Assembly: GCF_000739815.1 (NCBI RefSeq)
Contig: NZ_BBJJ01000007.1
Location: 169,329-233,328, forward strand
DNA: 64,000 bases
Reading direction: 5' to 3'
DNA from: Paraburkholderia mimosarum LMG 23256 = NBRC 106338
GTDB taxonomy: Bacteria > Pseudomonadota > Gammaproteobacteria > Burkholderiales > Burkholderiaceae
Every line of letters starts with the position of its first letter. The stretch's first letter is position 1. The notes beneath the pieces are model-generated. The model was not told the DNA's origin and ran no database searches. It worked only from the letters and a program-made list of their open reading frames with translations. The position numbers and the translations under genes are program-made. This document shows positions 1 to 8,531 of the stretch, piece by piece.

Positions 1-285
1 ATCGAAACCGATATCCGCGCGGGGCACAAGCGCTTCGACGCCGTGGTGGGTGCGACCGTGCGCCGTTTCCGGCCGATCATGCTGACCGCGGCGGCCGCCG
101 TGCTTGCGCTGATTCCGCTGCTGCGCTCGAACTTCTTCGGGCCGATGGCGACCGCGCTGATGGGCGGCATCACGATTGCGACCGTGCTCACGCTGTTCTT
201 TTTGCCCGCGGCCTACGCTGCGGCGTTCCGGGTGCGCAGCAGCGAAACTGACGAGACCGGCAACGCGCCGGACGAGGCATCATGA
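1..285 (+). CDS. RND efflux transporter, C-terminal end (partial)
   Basis: Only the last 94 codons lie in the window; the gene begins upstream. The reading frame is open from base 1 and ends in TGA at 283-285. It shows two closing hydrophobic helices (RRFRPIMLTAAAAVLALIPL, then a GGITIATVLTLFFLPAAY stretch) and a short charged tail. This is how AcrB/MexB-type inner-membrane proton-driven efflux pumps end. The stop overlaps the start of the next gene by four bases (ATGA), so the two are translationally coupled, as expected for pump and outer-membrane channel. The substrate cannot be read from this fragment. Confidence 0.9.
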   Translation: METDIRAGHKRFDAVVGATVRRFRPIMLTAAAAVLALIPLLRSNFFGPMATALMGGITIATVLTLFFLPAAYAAAFRVRSSETDETGNAPDEAS

Positions 286-1838
286 AGATGGTTTCTTCGA
301 CTTCGGCGTCGGGCGCATGCGCAACAGCGCGCCCGCATGCATTGTTTTTCAGACGGAAGCGCGGCTCGCTGGCCGCGTGCCTCGCGTTCGCGCTGGCCGC
401 ATGCGCGATGGGTCCAACCGGCGAACCGCCTGCCATGCCGCAGCCCCAGCGCTATGGCGTAGAGGCGCAACCCGCGCAGACGGTTGTGGCCGAGGGCCTC
501 TCGCAGCAGTTCATGACGGGTGCCGAACCGGTGCCGCAATGGTGGACGCTTTTCGGCTCCCCCGCGCTCGACTCGCTCGTGAACGAAGGCCTCGCCAACA
601 GCCCGAATCTGGCGGCCGCCGATCACAACCTGCAGGCCGCGCGCGAACAATTGCGCGGCCAGATCGGCGGCTCGCTGCTGCCCACGGTCGACGCCATCGG
701 CATCGCCCAGCGGCAGCAGCAACCCGCGATCCCGCAGTTCGGCATCGACCAGTTGCAATACGCGATTTTCGCTGGCTTGATCGACGTTCGATATACGTTC
801 GACGTGTTCGGCGCGACGCGCCTGAACAACGCGGCGCTCGCCTCGCGCGTGAACGTGCAGGCGTTCCAGTTCGAGGCGGCGCGCCGCGCGCTCGCGGCGA
901 ACATCGTCGCCAGCGCGCTCGGGGCGGCTACACTGCACGAGCAGGTCGATACGACCGTGCAGTTGATCGCGCTCGCAAATGCTCAGGCTGACGACATGCA
1001 AAAGCGCTACGCGCTCGGCTCCGCCTCGCGCGCCGATGTGCTCAACGCGCAGCAGAGCGCTGCTTCGCTCGCGGCGAACCTGCCGGGGCTGCGCCAGCAA
1101 TGGATCGCGCAGCGGCACGCCCTCGCCGTGCTGATCGGCCGGTCGCCCGACCAGGCGCCGCCCGACCTCGATCTCGCGAGCCTGAGCTTGCCCGCACAGG
1201 TTCCTGTAGTCGTGCCCTCGGAACTCCTGAGAAGCCGGCCCGATATCGAAGCCGCCGAAGCCGCGCTCAAGGCGGCCGCGGCCGACGTCGGCGCGGCGAC
1301 CGCGCAGATGTACCCGAGCATCACGCTTTCGGCGGCGCTCGGCCAGGGCGGTTTCAGCTGGCCCGTCGTCACCTCGGGCGCGGGCGCGCTGTGGGCAATC
1401 GGCGCTTCGCTCTCGCAGCCGATCTTCCACGGCGGCGCGCTCGTCGCTCAGCGGCGAGCGGCGCTGCAATCTTATGAGGCGGCCAACGACACCTACAAGC
1501 AAACCGTGCTGACGGCGTTCCAGGATGTCGCCGACCGGCTCGCCGCGCTCGATCACGACGCCCAGGCCCTCGAGGCGGCCAGCACGTCTGCGCGCACCGC
1601 GCAGGCCCTGTACGACGATACGAACGCGCGCTACCAGTTCGGCGCAGTGCCCTGGTACGCGGTGCGCCAAAGCGAGCAGCAATGGCGCAACGCGCGACTC
1701 GACGAAATCCGCTATCGCGGCGCACGGCTTTCCGATACGGCGGCGCTCTTCCAGGCGATGGGCAATCCGCCGGTCAATCCGGCGACGCTTGGCGGCGCTC
1801 GCGCGGCCGACGCCGAAACCGCCGCGAAAAGCCAGTAA
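282..1838 (+). CDS. NodT-family outer-membrane efflux lipoprotein
   Basis: A 518-residue OprM/NodT-type channel that would carry RND pump substrates across the outer membrane. The N-terminus has a positively charged stretch, a hydrophobic segment and a lipobox (ALAAC) with the acylated cysteine at residue 41. The rest is two long alpha-helical OEP repeats rich in Ala, Gln and Leu, the usual layout of the family. The start overlaps the pump's stop codon by four bases. The leader before the lipobox is long (40 residues), so a start at Met3 is possible, but coupling favours the first ATG. There is no TetR or other regulator beside it in the window. Confidence 0.93.
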   Translation: MKMVSSTSASGACATARPHALFFRRKRGSLAACLAFALAACAMGPTGEPPAMPQPQRYGVEAQPAQTVVAEGLSQQFMTGAEPVPQWWTLFGSPALDSLVNEGLANSPNLAAADHNLQAAREQLRGQIGGSLLPTVDAIGIAQRQQQPAIPQFGIDQLQYAIFAGLIDVRYTFDVFGATRLNNAALASRVNVQAFQFEAARRALAANIVASALGAATLHEQVDTTVQLIALANAQADDMQKRYALGSASRADVLNAQQSAASLAANLPGLRQQWIAQRHALAVLIGRSPDQAPPDLDLASLSLPAQVPVVVPSELLRSRPDIEAAEAALKAAAADVGAATAQMYPSITLSAALGQGGFSWPVVTSGAGALWAIGASLSQPIFHGGALVAQRRAALQSYEAANDTYKQTVLTAFQDVADRLAALDHDAQALEAASTSARTAQALYDDTNARYQFGAVPWYAVRQSEQQWRNARLDEIRYRGARLSDTAALFQAMGNPPVNPATLGGARAADAETAAKSQ

Positions 1839-1937
1839 CGCTCGCGGTTTGCGCTGCGACCAACGCGGCGAGCGCGTCGCGATACCATGGTCGGCAACGC
1901 GCCAAATGGGCCGGCAACCCACGATGGAGACGACACC

Positions 1938-2558
1938 ATGCCCACGCCTTCGCTCGACTTCTGGTTCGACCTCGCCAGCAATTACAGCTATTTGAGCGTC
2001 ATGCGCATCGAAGCGCTCGCCGGGCGCGCCGGCGTGGAGGTTCGCTGGCGGCCCTTCCTGCTCGGCCCGATTCTCGAGGCGCTCGGCTGGAAAGGACCGC
2101 CCTTTGTCGTGCAGAAGGAGAAAGGCGCGTACGTGTGGCAGGACATGCGGCGCCAATGCCGCAAGTACGCGCTGCCGTGGCGACAACCCAGCGAATTCCC
2201 CCGCCGCAGCGTGCTGGCCACGCGCATCGCGGTACTCGCCGATGGCGAATCCTGGCTACCGGCCTGGTGCCGTACCGTGATGACGCGCAATTATGGCGAC
2301 GACCGTGAAGTCGATCCGCCGGAAGCCGTCACGCAGATGCTGACGGCGCTGGGCCTGAACGCACAGCGGCTCATCGCGGAAGCCGGCAGTGATGCGAACC
2401 GGCAACGTCTGCGCGAGCGCACGCAGAGGGCCCGCGATCTTGGCATCTTCGGCGCACCGACCTTCTTCGTCGGCGATGAAATGTTCTGGGGCAACGACAG
2501 ACTGGAAGACGCGATCGACGCAGCACGCTCCGCTCGCCAGGTCTCGTTCGACGGATAG
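1938..2558 (+). CDS. 2-hydroxychromene-2-carboxylate isomerase family protein (DsbA fold)
   Basis: A 206-residue thioredoxin-fold protein of the DsbA/GST-kappa group. The N-terminus (DFWFDLASNYSYLS, about residues 7-20) matches the family's glutathione-binding region, where a serine replaces the DsbA cysteines. A cis-proline motif (FGAPTFFVGDEMFWGNDRL) lies near the C-terminus. Known members isomerise 2-hydroxychromene-2-carboxylate in naphthalene breakdown, but many are of unknown substrate and no aromatic pathway genes sit here. The start at 1938 is preferred over the ATG at 1887 because GGAGA lies 8 bases upstream and the domain begins directly after it. Confidence 0.85.
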   Translation: MPTPSLDFWFDLASNYSYLSVMRIEALAGRAGVEVRWRPFLLGPILEALGWKGPPFVVQKEKGAYVWQDMRRQCRKYALPWRQPSEFPRRSVLATRIAVLADGESWLPAWCRTVMTRNYGDDREVDPPEAVTQMLTALGLNAQRLIAEAGSDANRQRLRERTQRARDLGIFGAPTFFVGDEMFWGNDRLEDAIDAARSARQVSFDG

Positions 2559-2593
2559 CCCTCTTCTCGCGCGGGCGTCTCTCTGTTTATCTG

Positions 2594-2661
2594 TCAGGAA
2601 TTTCTGATTCTTATTATTAAGACAGAACTGCTACACTGCGCCACAAGTCAGGCTTTTCTGA
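2594..2661. promoter_or_regulatory. Two operator-like palindromic repeats
   Basis: Two 14-base sites, TCAGGAATTTCTGA (2594-2607) and TCAGGCTTTTCTGA (2648-2661), lie 54 bases apart start to start in the AT-rich leader of the small exported protein gene. Both have TCAG/CTGA arms. They look like binding sites for a dimeric regulator, but no regulator can be named. Confidence 0.4.
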
Positions 2662-2791
2662 TCGGTGCGACGCACAGTACTACGTATTCCTACATATTTC
2701 ATTGAGTCGGCACTTGAGGGTCTGGTCTCGCCATCTGGGCGGCACGAGCCCAAAAGAAGGCGCAATGCACGGCAATCGAATGGAGCAGATC

Positions 2792-3211
2792 ATGACGCAT
2801 CGCGCGAACCGGATTATTTTCATCGCACTACTGATTATGTTCAGTGCCTCGGCGCGTGCTGGTCTCGAATGCTCCGCCGCACGCAGCGGCTTCCGGTTCG
2901 AATCGGATAGCTGGACTGGCACCGACAAACTGGAGCACTTTGCGGTCTCCGTACCATTCGGCGCCGCAGGCGGCTGGCTCACGCGCGACACCGATCATCC
3001 CGTGGTCTATGGCACGCTCATCGGTACGGTTCCAGGGCTCGCACTGCAGATCCTGAACGGCACCTGTCCCACGGCCGGCTTCTCGTACAAGGATCTGTTC
3101 GCCGATGCGCTCGGCGCGCTCTCGGGGGCGTGGCTCGCGCACTGGGCGGTCTCATGGTCACGCGATTCGCACAGCCGAACCATCGGACTGCGTTACAACA
3201 ATGTGTTTTGA
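2792..3211 (+). CDS. Small exported protein of YfiM/DUF2279 type
   Basis: A 139-residue protein with a clear signal peptide (about residues 1-23, ending ASARA before GLECS). The motif DKLEHFAVS and later small-residue-rich hydrophobic segments resemble the YfiM/DUF2279 family of periplasmic or membrane-associated proteins of unknown role. The start at 2792 is chosen because GGAG lies six bases upstream and the signal peptide follows at once; ATGs at 2702, 2765 and 2783 are in frame but would place extra charged residues before it. It stands alone, with repeats in its leader and a hairpin-rich region behind it. Confidence 0.6.
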   Translation: MTHRANRIIFIALLIMFSASARAGLECSAARSGFRFESDSWTGTDKLEHFAVSVPFGAAGGWLTRDTDHPVVYGTLIGTVPGLALQILNGTCPTAGFSYKDLFADALGALSGAWLAHWAVSWSRDSHSRTIGLRYNNVF

Positions 3212-3286
3212 GGTGCTTGCTGCTTCGGAACGCGTGCAAGCAGGCAAAGCCTTTGGTGTCAGGCAGTTAGCTTCGATATCCCAGGG

Positions 3287-3369
3287 TTATGAACAGGGGC
3301 TTCAACAAAATCTGTGGAAAAGTGAGCGTGAGAGTTACCCACAGATTTTGTTGGCAGCCCTGTGGAAAA
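3287..3369. promoter_or_regulatory. DnaA-box-like cluster with a 15-bp inverted repeat
   Basis: This sits in the 3212-3498 intergenic stretch. TGTGGAAAA at 3313-3321 and 3361-3369 each match the reverse of the DnaA box consensus TTWTNCACA. TTACCCACA (3335-3343) and TTATGAACA (3287-3295) each differ by one base. A perfect 15-bp inverted repeat (CAACAAAATCTGTGG at 3303-3317, its complement at 3339-3353, 21-base loop) overlaps them. No replication or partition gene lies nearby. DnaA binding is an inference; the boxes and the repeat are seen directly. Confidence 0.4.
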
Positions 3370-3420
3370 GCCCTGGACAGCTCGGCCAACCCGTTGCTGC
3401 GCAAGCAGATTTCGTCCACC

Positions 3421-3458
3421 AAACAAAACACGGCGCGCCGTTGCCGACGCGCCGTGTT
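3421..3458 (-). terminator. Rho-independent terminator of the PBP gene
   Basis: AACACGGCGCG (3427-3437) pairs with CGCGCCGTGTT (3448-3458). Read on the minus strand, the stem is followed by TTTTGTTT, just downstream of the PBP stop codon. Confidence 0.75.
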
Positions 3459-3498
3459 CATTTCGTGAAACTGACTGATTGCGAGTGAAGTCGCCGCG

Positions 3499-6018
3499 TT
3501 ATGGCTTGTTCGACTCGAAGAGATCCAGGATCTGCTTCTTCTCTGTCGTGGTCACGTCAGGCGGCGTCATACCGCCCGGCCCCATGGTGCCGGTCGCACC
3601 GCTCGCGTCGCTCGCGCCGGCCGGATTCGCCGAGTCTAGCCCGATGCTCGACACGAAGCCGTTGCCCGGCGTCATGTCCGAGAAGTACAGCTCGCCATTG
3701 AGCGTCGTGAGGCCCTCGGGCATCGCCGGCTGTTCCTGGGGCACGCCGCGCAGCGCGCGCTGCATGTACTCCACCCAGATCGGCAGCGCGAGCTGCGCGC
3801 CGAACTCGCGGCTGCCAAGGCTCTTCGGCTGGTCGTAGCCCATCCACGCCACGGCTACCAGCGTGCGCTGATAGCCCGCGAACCAGCCGTCCTTGGCGTC
3901 GTTGGTCGTACCGGTCTTGCCCTGCAGGTCGTCGCGATGAAGCACGTTGGTGCCCGCCCCCGTCCCCGCCGTCGCCACCGAATGCAGCAAGCTGTTCATC
4001 ACGTACGCGTTGCGCGGCGAGAGCGTTTGCGGCGCGTTGCGGGCCGCCACGAGCGGCTGCGCGCGCAGGACCGGCTGGCCGTGCGAGTCGTCGACTTCGG
4101 CGATCAGGTACGGGTTGATGCGGTAGCCGCCGTTCGCGAACACGCTATACGCGCCCGCCGACTGCAGCGGCGTGACGAGGCCCGCGCCGAGCGCCATCGG
4201 CAGATAAGGCGGAGTCTTGTCCGCATCGAAGCCAAAGCGCTGCGTCACGTAGTCCTGTGCGTATTTCGTGCCGATGTACGAGAGGATGCGGATCGACACG
4301 AGGTTCTTCGACTTCTGGAGCGCGAGGCGCATGGGCATCGGGCCTTCGGGCTGGTCGTCGTCCTTCGGCTCCCATGCATCGCCGCCCGGCGTGCTGGGCG
4401 GGAAGAAGAGCGGCGCGTCGTTGATGATCGTCGCCGGTCCGAGGCCCTTTTCGAGCGAAGCCGAGTAGATGAACGGCTTGAAGCTCGAACCCGGCTGACG
4501 CCAGGCCTGGGTGACGTGGTTGAACTTGTTCTTGTTGAAGTCGAAGCCGCCGATCAGCGCGCGAATCGCGCCGTCCTGCGGCGTGAGCGAGACGAGCGCG
4601 CCTTCCACCTGAGGCAGCTGCGTGATCTGCCAGTTGCCCTTCGCGTCGGTCATCAGGCGCACGATCGAGCCCAGGCGAATGCGCAGCGCCTGCGAGGCGC
4701 GCGGTGACAGCGCGGCGGCCACGAAGCGCAGGCCGTCGCCCGTTACCGTCACCGAAGTCCCGTCGAGCCGTTGCGCTGTCACCGACTTCGGACCCGCATC
4801 GATCACGACCGCCGAGACGAGGTCGCCGTTGTCCGGATGATCGGTGAGCGCGTCTTCGATCGCCTGCTCGCGGTCGTCTCCGTCGGCCGGCAACTGCACG
4901 AAGCCCTCCGGCCCGCGATAGCCGTGGCGGCGCTCGTAGTCCATTACGCCCTTGCGGACAGCCGCGTAGGCGGCGTCCTGGTCGGCCGAATCGATCGTCG
5001 TCGTCACGGTGAGGCCGCGCGTGTACGTTTCGTCCTTGTATTGCGCGTACATCATCTGGCGCACCATTTCCGCGATGTATTCGGCGTGCACGCTGTATTC
5101 GGTGCCGGCCGTCTTCGTCTGCAGCGGTTCCTTGATCGCTTCGTCGTACTGCGCCTGGGTGATATAGCCGAGGGCGAGCATGCGCTTGAGGATGTACTCC
5201 TGGCGAATCTTCGCGCGGTGCGGATTGACGATCGGGTTATACGCCGACGGCGCCTTCGGCAGACCCGCGAGCATCGCAGCCTGCGCGAGCGTGATGTCCT
5301 TCAGATCCTTGCCGAAGTACACGCGCGCCGCCGCCGAAAAACCATAGGCGCGCTGACCCAGATAGATCTGGTTCATGTATAGCTCGAGAATCTGGTCTTT
5401 CGTGAGCGCGCGCTCGATCTTGTAGGCGAGCAGCATCTCGTAGATCTTGCGCGTATAGGTCTTTTCGCTCGAAAGGAAGAAGTTGCGTGCGACCTGCATC
5501 GTGATCGTGCTCGCGCCCTGCGACGCACCGCCGTGCATGAGGTCGGCCACGCCCGCGCGCAGGATGCCGACGAAGTCCACGCCGCCGTGCTCGTAGAAGC
5601 GATAGTCCTCGATGGCGAGCACCGCCTTCTTCTGGATGTCCGGAATGTCCTGGAAGCGCACGAGCTGGCGCCGTTCTTCGCCGAACTCGCCGATCAGCAC
5701 GTGATCGGCGGTGTAGATGCGCAGCGGCACCTTGGGCTGGTAGTTCGTGAGCGCGTCGAGCGAAGGCAGTTGCGGTCCCATCACGACGAGCACGTAGCCG
5801 ATCAGCAGCGCACCGATGACGCACAGCGTCGCGATGAGGCCGGCGAACCAGAGCGCAATCGAAGCACCGATCGAGCGCCGGCGCGGCGGTTCGCCGCGCG
5901 AGCCGTCACCGTCCGGCTGGGTGCGGCGCGGCGCCGGTCGTCCGGTGTTGAGGGAGGGTTCCCGATCCTGATCCTGATACGGGTACTGTGATGAAGGCGG
6001 TCGTTTGATGATAGGCAT
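3499..6018 (-). CDS. mrcA: Class A penicillin-binding protein 1A
   Basis: An 839-residue bifunctional peptidoglycan synthase anchored in the inner membrane. A proline/arginine-rich cytoplasmic tail is followed by one membrane helix (about 51-80). The glycosyltransferase domain carries EDYRFYEHGGVD (catalytic Glu137) and GGASQGASTITMQ (163-175). The transpeptidase domain carries all three motifs: SSFK (Ser511, Lys514), SKN (570-572) and KTG (701-703). Length is normal for PBP1A. It is monocistronic, with its own terminator, and not beside pilMNOPQ, the usual site of the other Burkholderia ponA-type gene. It may therefore be a second paralogue, but that cannot be checked here. Confidence 0.95.
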   Translation of the reverse strand: MPIIKRPPSSQYPYQDQDREPSLNTGRPAPRRTQPDGDGSRGEPPRRRSIGASIALWFAGLIATLCVIGALLIGYVLVVMGPQLPSLDALTNYQPKVPLRIYTADHVLIGEFGEERRQLVRFQDIPDIQKKAVLAIEDYRFYEHGGVDFVGILRAGVADLMHGGASQGASTITMQVARNFFLSSEKTYTRKIYEMLLAYKIERALTKDQILELYMNQIYLGQRAYGFSAAARVYFGKDLKDITLAQAAMLAGLPKAPSAYNPIVNPHRAKIRQEYILKRMLALGYITQAQYDEAIKEPLQTKTAGTEYSVHAEYIAEMVRQMMYAQYKDETYTRGLTVTTTIDSADQDAAYAAVRKGVMDYERRHGYRGPEGFVQLPADGDDREQAIEDALTDHPDNGDLVSAVVIDAGPKSVTAQRLDGTSVTVTGDGLRFVAAALSPRASQALRIRLGSIVRLMTDAKGNWQITQLPQVEGALVSLTPQDGAIRALIGGFDFNKNKFNHVTQAWRQPGSSFKPFIYSASLEKGLGPATIINDAPLFFPPSTPGGDAWEPKDDDQPEGPMPMRLALQKSKNLVSIRILSYIGTKYAQDYVTQRFGFDADKTPPYLPMALGAGLVTPLQSAGAYSVFANGGYRINPYLIAEVDDSHGQPVLRAQPLVAARNAPQTLSPRNAYVMNSLLHSVATAGTGAGTNVLHRDDLQGKTGTTNDAKDGWFAGYQRTLVAVAWMGYDQPKSLGSREFGAQLALPIWVEYMQRALRGVPQEQPAMPEGLTTLNGELYFSDMTPGNGFVSSIGLDSANPAGASDASGATGTMGPGGMTPPDVTTTEKKQILDLFESNKP

Positions 6019-6615
6019 GACTGGAATGATGGGCGCGTCTCGCGCGCGCCGGCTGCGCGCAACGCGCGCGCATGGATCTCGACCACGGCGTCATGGCGCC
6101 AATGCGGCTACGACGTCGCCGGCTCAAAGCCCGCGACGCGGCGCGACCGGCAACGCCCCCGTCCGGCCGCGCGGCGCGCACTGCGGCACGCCAGAGGCGA
6201 ATACTCGCCCGTTCGGGCGCCATCCGCGAAATGTAACAGCGCATTCTAATGAAATCGCGGGCGGCGGGTCGCGCTTTTTTTGTAAGAGTTTCCTGGACAA
6301 TCCTTCCAGCCCTATTTTTTGCGTTCGCCGGCGAGGTCTTGCTCGGATTCTCGCGCCAGGCGCGAAAAGTTTCGTAACGGATCGACTCGGCGAGTTACAG
6401 ATTAGACGAATGCCGGCTTTTGACAGGAGATTCTTGCGGCAAGCGTCTCCCCACCCGCGCAGCTTCTGATTGCGCATCGGCGCTCTCGTCATATGATGAA
6501 AGATCTTCACGCCCCTGTTTTGCGCCCAGGCACCCCACACGCATTGACGCTTTCGAAAAGCCATCGCGCTGGCAGGAACCGACGTCATACGAAGCCGAGC
6601 CAACGGTCCGTCGAT
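6019..6615. other. Intergenic region between divergent genes
   Basis: About 600 bases between the divergent PBP and RHH genes. An in-frame ATG at 6493 would extend the RHH protein by 41 residues, but that extension looks non-coding. No RNA gene, repeat or clear promoter was recognised. Confidence 0.5.
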
Positions 6616-7287
6616 ATGAACAAGCCCAGCGAACGCATTGTCGTCTTCGTCACGGCCGCGCAAAAGCGCGCGATCTCCGCCACCGCCGACGGGCTCGGCA
6701 TCAGCGTCAGCGAGCTCATGCGCCGTGCCGTGATCGCGTTCAGCGTCACGAGCGACCAGGTGAAGGCCGCAAGCCTGGTCGACCGGCTGAACGCTCCGCG
6801 TCAGCCCGACGCGCTCGCGCAGGTACTGCAAAAGGCGGCCAGACCGCTGCGCGCGAGCCGCACAGGGGCGATCCGGCCGCAGGCGGTGCGCGCGGCGGCC
6901 CCAGGCGGGGCCCCAGCGAACGCGGCCGCGCAATACGATGGCGCGCTCGCAGATGGCGGCGCCGCCGCAGCCGTTGACGACGTGGCTGGCACCCGCGAGG
7001 GAACGCCGCTCGCGAGCGGCGCGCCCCTGCCCGCCGCTCACACCGACGAGCCTGAAGTGAGCCAGGCCGCACGCGAAATCGCGCAGGCCGTCGCGCGCAT
7101 GAACGCCGAAGCGGAGGCTGCCGCTCAAAGCGCGGCGCTCGCCGACGCTGCCGCCCAACCGCACGAAGACGCCCCGCTGCAACCGCTGAGCTCGGCGCCG
7201 TTCGCCCGCTCGTGGCGCAACGCGGGCGCCCCGCTCGAAGACGCCCACCGCGACGACGCCGCACCGGAAGGCGGCAAGTTCGCTTGA
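6616..7287 (+). CDS. Ribbon-helix-helix-like protein with Ala-rich tail
   Basis: A 223-residue protein. Residues about 6-42 (ERIVVFVTAAQKRAISATAD, then a SVSELMRRAVIAF stretch) fit a ribbon-helix-helix or Arc/CopG-like fold: a short strand followed by two helices, usually DNA-binding. The remaining 180 residues are low-complexity, rich in Ala, Pro, Asp and Glu, with no recognised domain. The start at 6616 is chosen because the conserved part begins there; the Shine-Dalgarno signal is weak. It stands alone with no toxin partner beside it, so an antitoxin role is not supported. Target and function are unknown. Confidence 0.6.
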   Translation: MNKPSERIVVFVTAAQKRAISATADGLGISVSELMRRAVIAFSVTSDQVKAASLVDRLNAPRQPDALAQVLQKAARPLRASRTGAIRPQAVRAAAPGGAPANAAAQYDGALADGGAAAAVDDVAGTREGTPLASGAPLPAAHTDEPEVSQAAREIAQAVARMNAEAEAAAQSAALADAAAQPHEDAPLQPLSSAPFARSWRNAGAPLEDAHRDDAAPEGGKFA

Positions 7288-7710
7288 GCGCGTGGCGGGC
7301 CCGCCGGGGCTGCGCTACGGGCGCGCAGCGATCACGTGCAGCGCGCTTTGAGCCCGCCCACGCGGCACACCGGGGCCCGCCCACGCGCCCGATCCCTTAA
7401 GTCCCTTTTAAGACGGGCCGTGGTGTAATATCCGCGGTCGATGCCGGGCCCTGCTCGAATCGACGCATCATGTTTCGCAGCAAATCCGCATCACGACGAG
7501 CGCGCGAATGCACAAAAACGCGATCGCGCTATTGCAATCACGGCACTTGCCCCGATTTGCGCGCTGCATGCGCGGCGTATGCAAAGCAGCGTAAGCTGGT
7601 GGATGGAGCGCCGATTCATCACATCAGTCGCGCCAGCCGGCCCCGCAAAGCGCAACCGCATGCACGCACCTCGGCCCGAAACGGCCGATCTCATTTCACT
7701 GGAGGAATTC
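7288..7710. other. Leader region of the pspA-like gene
   Basis: No gene was recognised in these 420 bases. An open frame runs into the pspA-like gene from 7441, but the codons there look unlike a conserved protein and the strong ribosome-binding site lies at 7701. A TAATAT at 7426-7431 could be a -10 box; no convincing -35 accompanies it. Confidence 0.4.
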
Positions 7711-8391
7711 ATGTCGCTTTTCGACTCCATCACCCGCACCGTGAAGGGCCTGCTCAACGACGCGGCCGATTCGGTGCAGGATCCGTCGCGCGACGCGCGC
7801 CAGATCGTGCGTGAGCTCGACGACAGCATCGCCCGTGCGGAGAACTCGCTCGTCGAGATCCAGGCGCAGGTCGCCACGCAGCAAAGCAAGCGCGACGTGG
7901 CCGCCGACAAGGCGAAGAAGTACGAAGACGGCGCGAAGCGCGCGCTGCAATCGGGCGACGAAGCGCTGGCACGTGAAGCGCTCGGCGCGCAGCAGACCGC
8001 CGAAGCCGAACGCGACGCCCTCGCGGCCGAGCTCGCGAAGCTCGAACCGTCGGTCGATCAGCTGAAGCAGCAGATCGACGACATGCGCCAGCGGCGCAAC
8101 GACCTGAACGCACGCTCCAATATCCTCCAGGCGAAGCAGCAGATCGCCCAGGCGAAGGACGTCGCGGCGACGGCGCTGGGCGGCATCGGCGGCAAGAATC
8201 TCGACGCCGATTTCCAGAAGCTGGAAGACAAAGTCTCGCTCTCGAACGCGCGCTCGGACGCTCGCCTGAACTCGGCCGACCAGTCGAGCGGCAAGGCACT
8301 GGACGAAAAGCTCGCGGCGCTCAACAAGGGCCCTTCGGTGGACGAGCGACTCGAAGCGCTCAAGAAGCAGATGAACACGCCGGCGCAGTAA
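7711..8391 (+). CDS. PspA/IM30 family membrane-stress protein
   Basis: A 226-residue, almost wholly alpha-helical protein of the PspA/IM30/Vipp1 family, which binds and stabilises stressed inner membranes and forms large oligomers. The N-terminus (MSLFDSITRTVKGLLNDAAD) is the amphipathic membrane-binding helix, followed by a long charged coiled coil (about 25-170) and a C-terminal helix (DERLEALKKQM). The start at 7711 has an excellent GGAGGA eight bases upstream. The neighbour at 8532 is a membrane TPR protein on the same strand and probably a partner. No PspF/PspBC homologue is visible, so regulation differs from the enterobacterial system. Confidence 0.88.
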   Translation: MSLFDSITRTVKGLLNDAADSVQDPSRDARQIVRELDDSIARAENSLVEIQAQVATQQSKRDVAADKAKKYEDGAKRALQSGDEALAREALGAQQTAEAERDALAAELAKLEPSVDQLKQQIDDMRQRRNDLNARSNILQAKQQIAQAKDVAATALGGIGGKNLDADFQKLEDKVSLSNARSDARLNSADQSSGKALDEKLAALNKGPSVDERLEALKKQMNTPAQ

Positions 8392-8531
8392 AAAGCGCCG
8401 GTGTGCAGGATGCGGCGCGGCATGGGCCATGCTGCTGAAATGCCAGGCAGGCGCCACGCAGCAAAGCCATATGGCGCCGCATCCCCGTATCGAATGCCAT
8501 GGAGACGGGCTCAATCGGCCCGGCCTGCAAC

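Noticed and set aside
213..2186. A 657-codon open frame antisense to the efflux lipoprotein
   Set aside because: It is a shadow typical of GC-rich DNA: Arg/Ala-rich, no domain, opposite a clear gene.
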